A stretch of DNA of 64,000 bases from NCBI GenBank assembly GCA_963768085.1, contig CAVYGO010000003.1:1736001-1800000 (forward strand), written 5' to 3'. The position numbers and the translations under genes are program-made. Positions 62,622 to 64,000 of this stretch are shown piece by piece. Positions within the stretch are counted from its first letter, which is position 1, and each line of letters opens with the position of its first letter. The notes under the pieces were generated by a model. The model ran no database searches, had not been told where the DNA came from, and saw only the letters and a program-made list of their open reading frames with translations. The stretch is from Pukyongia sp963768085 (GTDB lineage Bacteria; Bacteroidota; Bacteroidia; Flavobacteriales; Flavobacteriaceae).

Positions 62622-64000
62622 TTAGTTTCTTAATGGTTTTCCTTTTTTTATCATATGTTCGAGGCGCTCCAGTGTTTTACGTTCAGTCGTTAAACTCATA
62701 AAAGCTTCACGTTCCAGATCGAGCAAATACTGCTCGCTTACATAGCTTGGTTCACTTAGGTCTCCTCCGGCCATCACATAAGCGAGCTTATTGGCAATTT
62801 TTTTATCGTGTTCACTTATATAATGCCCAGCCTCCATCGAGTCTGTTCCCACAAGGAACATTCCCAGGGCTTGTTTCCCCAGAACGCGCACATCGGTTCG
62901 CTGGATGGGTTTGGTATATCCCTGATCCGCCATCATCCTGGCGACAGCTTTGGCGGTCGCGATTTGACGGTCCTTATTTACTACTACAATATCTTTTCCG
63001 AGCTGTAGTATACCTGTATCGTATGCTTCGTATGCCGAAGTAGCCACCTTTGCCATTCCTATGGTAAGGAAATACTCCTGCAGGCGATTCAGCTCCACAT
63101 CATTCTTTTCGAAGGTATTACTGGCGCGTAAGGTCATTTCCTTGCTTCCACCACCACCTGGGATCACTCCAACACCAAACTCTACAAGTCCGATGTAGGT
63201 TTCGGCAGCTGCAACTACCCTGTCTGCATGAAGGGTCATTTCACATCCGCCTCCCAGGGTCATGCCATGCGGGGCAACAACCACCGGAATAGAGGAGTAG
63301 CGTAATCGCATACAGGTATCCTGGAAATATTTCACTGCCATGTTCAACTCGTCATATTCCTGTTCGACCGCCATCATGAATATCATTCCAATATTAGCAC
63401 CTACAGAGAAATTTGCTCCCTGGTTACCTACAACCAGTCCTTCAAAGTCTTTTTCAGCAAGATCAATGGCTTTATTCACTCCAGCCAGTACATCACCGCC
63501 AATGGAATTCATTTTACTCTGGAATTCTACATTTAATATCCCATCACCGAGATCTTCAATCACAACACCACTGTTTTTAAACACTTCGTTAGACTTTCGG
63601 ATGTTGTCCAGAATGATAAAGGCATCCTGACCCGGCACTTTTTCATGAGTCTTCTTCGGAATATCATAGAAATAGGTAGCACCTGCTTTTATGGTGTAAA
63701 ACGATTCCATTCCTGCATCCTTCATTTCTGTGATCCATGCAGCTGGTTCTTTACCCAGGTCGCTGATAAGTTGTATACCTTCGGAAAGACCAATGGCGTC
63801 CCAGATCTCAAAGGGTCCGTGTTCCCAGCCAAAACCAGCCTTCATAGCATCGTCAATCTTATATAATTCGTCTGTGATCTCAGGAATGCGTTTAGATACA
63901 TAGGCGAACATCGCACCAAAATTCTTGCGGTAGAACTCACCTGCTTTATCTTTTCCGTTCACTAAGACCTTGAATCGGTCGATTACTTTATCCACCGATT
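62622..64000 (-). CDS. 3-hydroxyacyl-CoA dehydrogenase/enoyl-CoA hydratase fusion, C-terminal part (runs off the window)
   Basis: About 459 residues are visible; the frame is open past the window end, and the GTG at 63993-63995 is internal, not the start. The visible part begins in the C-terminal domain of a 3-hydroxyacyl-CoA dehydrogenase (KNFGAMFAYVSKRIPEI, GFGWEHGPFEIWDAIGL) and continues with a crotonase-fold enoyl-CoA hydratase domain (GANFSVGANIGMIF, GMTLGGGCEMTLHAD, GVIPGGGGSKEM) and a helical tail. The NAD-binding N-terminus lies outside. This multienzyme performs the second and third steps of beta-oxidation and starts the visible operon. Confidence 0.92.
   Translation of the reverse strand, partial: SVDKVIDRFKVLVNGKDKAGEFYRKNFGAMFAYVSKRIPEITDELYKIDDAMKAGFGWEHGPFEIWDAIGLSEGIQLISDLGKEPAAWITEMKDAGMESFYTIKAGATYFYDIPKKTHEKVPGQDAFIILDNIRKSNEVFKNSGVVIEDLGDGILNVEFQSKMNSIGGDVLAGVNKAIDLAEKDFEGLVVGNQGANFSVGANIGMIFMMAVEQEYDELNMAVKYFQDTCMRLRYSSIPVVVAPHGMTLGGGCEMTLHADRVVAAAETYIGLVEFGVGVIPGGGGSKEMTLRASNTFEKNDVELNRLQEYFLTIGMAKVATSAYEAYDTGILQLGKDIVVVNKDRQIATAKAVARMMADQGYTKPIQRTDVRVLGKQALGMFLVGTDSMEAGHYISEHDKKIANKLAYVMAGGDLSEPSYVSEQYLLDLEREAFMSLTTERKTLERLEHMIKKGKPLRN

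Noticed and set aside
1..64000. tRNA, rRNA, CRISPR arrays, transposases and phage genes
   Set aside because: I looked for cloverleaf-like ends, regularly spaced repeats and integrase or transposase motifs and found none; short or degenerate ones could escape reading by eye.

Overview
The window looks like chromosomal DNA of a member of Bacteroidota, most likely a marine Flavobacteriaceae. Four things point there: C-terminal type IX secretion (T9SS) sorting domains of the YPNP type, two TonB-dependent receptors with an N-terminal carboxypeptidase-regulatory-like domain, flavobacterial gene families (2TM domain, DUF4331, LETM1-related protein, MoxR/DUF58/DUF4350/DUF4129/SpoIIM cluster), and promoters of the TTG - ~20 nt - TAnnTTTG type instead of E. 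coli sigma-70 boxes. Coding density is high. I see no rRNA, tRNA, CRISPR array, transposase or prophage gene. The genus cannot be decided from what I can see.

Layout. 1-5188 (minus) is a tightly overlapping six-gene membrane operon: SpoIIM-like protein, a 290-aa membrane protein, DUF4129, DUF4350, MoxR ATPase and DUF58 (cut by the window edge), with an RDD protein diverging from it. 5954-12992 holds housekeeping and stress genes: lipoprotein cyclophilin, Nudix hydrolase, PlsC-like acyltransferase, an ECF sigma factor with a putative membrane partner, type II NADH dehydrogenase, a class III nucleotide cyclase and a YdeI-like protein. 13081-21287 begins with a T9SS cargo protein and continues with a TonB receptor, DUF2141, a TPR protein and a LytS/LytTR two-component system. 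The kinase of that system carries a 2TM domain and is followed by four stand-alone 2TM proteins before the response regulator. 21310-29170 holds a LETM1-related protein, a DUF4331/lipoprotein/TPR cassette and a large secreted M36 metalloprotease. 29171-29504 is the only non-coding stretch above 300 bp and carries two copies of an unexplained ~45-bp repeat.

29505-42088 contains small enzymes (ClbS/DfsB-like, GNAT, TfoX-like), a lipoprotein Cu/Zn superoxide dismutase, a minus-strand run of BNR propeller protein, S9 peptidase, DUF2490 and alpha/beta hydrolase-OsmC fusion, and a plus-strand VWA/AAA ATPase pair. 42118-48177 is a regulatory unit: a TonB receptor diverging from an operon of serine hydrolase, LytS kinase and LytTR regulator. 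Their shared intergenic region carries two direct and two inverted repeats spaced about two helical turns apart, next to a full-match flavobacterial promoter. 48174-59434 is mostly a minus-strand series of secreted or outer-membrane proteins (amidohydrolase with WD40-like repeats, M1 and M28 peptidases, an outer-membrane channel-like protein, a TolB-like protein). 59531-64000 is a fatty-acid beta-oxidation operon (FadB-type multienzyme, thiolase, acyl-CoA dehydrogenase).

Taken together, the genes fit a heterotroph that digests protein outside the cytoplasm (M36, S9, M1, M28, amidohydrolase), imports products through TonB receptors, senses envelope conditions through LytS/LytTR systems and oxidises fatty acids. 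The parts I find least explained are the 2TM array tied to the kinase, the repeat cluster at 44588-44675, and the repeat pair at 29272-29463.
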